A DNA stretch of 36,501 nt from the NCBI RefSeq assembly GCF_000449425.2, contig NZ_AVHW01000102.1, positions 1-36,501 of the forward strand, read 5' to 3'. Source of the DNA: Clostridioides difficile CD160. GTDB lineage: Bacteria > Bacillota > Clostridia > Peptostreptococcales > Peptostreptococcaceae. Made by a program: the position numbers and the translations under genes. The notes beneath the pieces are model-generated. The model saw only the letters and a list, made by a program, of their open reading frames with translations, was not told where the DNA came from and did not search any database. This document shows positions 36,055 through 36,501 of the stretch, in pieces (position 1 is the first letter of the stretch; each line of letters begins with the position of its first letter).

Positions 36055-36501
36055 TAAAAAATAGCTACGCACACTCGTGACTTTAGTCGTGAGTTAGTAG
36101 CTAAAGTAGTCAGCATATAGGGAAACTTATATGTAGAGATAGGATAGAACCTATCCAATACTACTTGAATTGCTGGAAACCCCTAAAGCTAACCAAACTA
36201 AAGCATAAGGATGAAATAAACCTAAGTGTGAAAGTTACGAAAGTAGAAAAAATTGGTTAGATGGTATAAGGTTAAACCCTAAGTACTTTAAAATGGGCAA
36301 TCAGCAGGTAAGCTCCTAAGTAGGAGAAACTTCAACGACTATTCCTCTTGAGGGAAGTACACTACAAGTATGGTAGTGGAAGTGGGTAGACCTTAACGAT
36401 AAGCGAAGGATAAGATATAGTCTGTGCTTCATGAAATGTAAGAAGTTCATAAGAGAACTGCATAGGTAGTAGCGAACTTATGTGAACGACAACCTCAAAA
36501 A
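36055..36501 (+). ncRNA. group I intron (5' part, continues past window edge)
   Basis: The conserved core is visible on the plus strand. P is GAATTGCTGGAAAC (36167-36180) and Q is AATCAGCAGGTAAGC (36299-36313), with GCTG/CAGC pairing for P4. R is around TTCAACGACTATTCC (about 36331-36345) and S is AAGATATAGTCT (36412-36423), with GACTA/TAGTC pairing for P7. A 5' stem with AGCTAC and GTAGCT arms lies at about 36062-36105. The 5' splice site is put after TTGAT (36050-36054), whose last U fits the group I rule. No ORF is readable within the seen part. Confidence 0.85.
36055..36501 (+). mobile_element. probable 5' part of an IStron (CdISt1-like: group I intron plus IS605-type transposase)
   Basis: A group I intron directly after TTGAT in a C. 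difficile-like genome fits the IStron CdISt1, which inserts 3' of this pentamer, as I recall. The transposase part (tlpA/tlpB) would lie to the right, outside the window, so the identification rests on the intron and insertion site only. Confidence 0.65.

Overview
The window is AT-rich and Gram-positive-like. It fits Clostridioides difficile or a very close relative: the 16S rRNA 5' part is of cluster XI clostridial type, a complete anaerobic (early cobalt insertion) cobalamin operon is present, and the right edge enters a group I intron inserted after TTGAT, as in the C. difficile IStron CdISt1. The species call is inference from memory, not from a search.

Layout, left to right. (1) 1-508: the 5' part of a 16S rRNA gene on the minus strand, with its leader, boxA-like element and strong promoter. 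(2) 538-18409: a minus-strand operon reading cbiP-cbiA-cbiB-cobD-pduX-like-cbiC-cbiD-cbiE-cbiT-cbiF-cbiG-cbiH-cbiJ-cbiKL-hemC-cobA/hemD-hemB-precorrin-2 dehydrogenase. It is headed by a cobalamin riboswitch with an intrinsic terminator (18445-18670). Genes abut or overlap by a few bases. (3) 18759-21816: cobT-cobU-cobS-cobC, the nucleotide-loop genes, on the same strand but upstream of the riboswitch, with their own candidate promoter. (4) 22036-23493: two small ORFs of unknown function around a shared hairpin terminator, then a plus-strand aldose 1-epimerase. (5) 23682-31010: a minus-strand operon with a PRD/EII-type regulator, an M42 aminopeptidase, a lactose/cellobiose-type PTS (EIIA, EIIB, EIIC), an M24 Xaa-Pro-type peptidase and a MalY/PatB-type C-S lyase. 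(6) 31345-35867: AgaS-type SIS sugar-phosphate isomerase/deaminase and a GatY-type class II aldolase (minus), a Gfo/Idh/MocA oxidoreductase (plus), and a PfkB-family 1-phosphofructokinase/tagatose-6-phosphate kinase (minus). (7) 36055-end: group I intron, the probable 5' part of an IStron.

How the genes work together. HemB, HemC and CobA/HemD carry 5-aminolevulinate to uroporphyrinogen III and precorrin-2. The dehydrogenase and CbiK give the cobalt-loaded ring, CbiL/H/F/G/D/J/E/T/C give cobyrinate, and CbiA/CbiP amidate it. PduX/CobD/CbiB add the aminopropanol arm, and CobU/CobS/CobT/CobC attach the lower ligand. No gene for making 5-aminolevulinate and no cobalt transporter is present here.

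The sugar genes form a plausible route galactosamine-6-P -> tagatose-6-P -> tagatose-1,6-bisP -> trioses. The kinase and agaS promoters are near copies of each other, each with a GTGGT-N4-ACCAC type operator just after the -10 box, which suggests one GntR-type regulator not encoded in the window. The adjoining PTS/peptidase operon combines sugar import with two peptidases and a C-S lyase, which suggests a sugar-peptide or sugar-amino-acid conjugate as substrate. This is the least explained part of the window.
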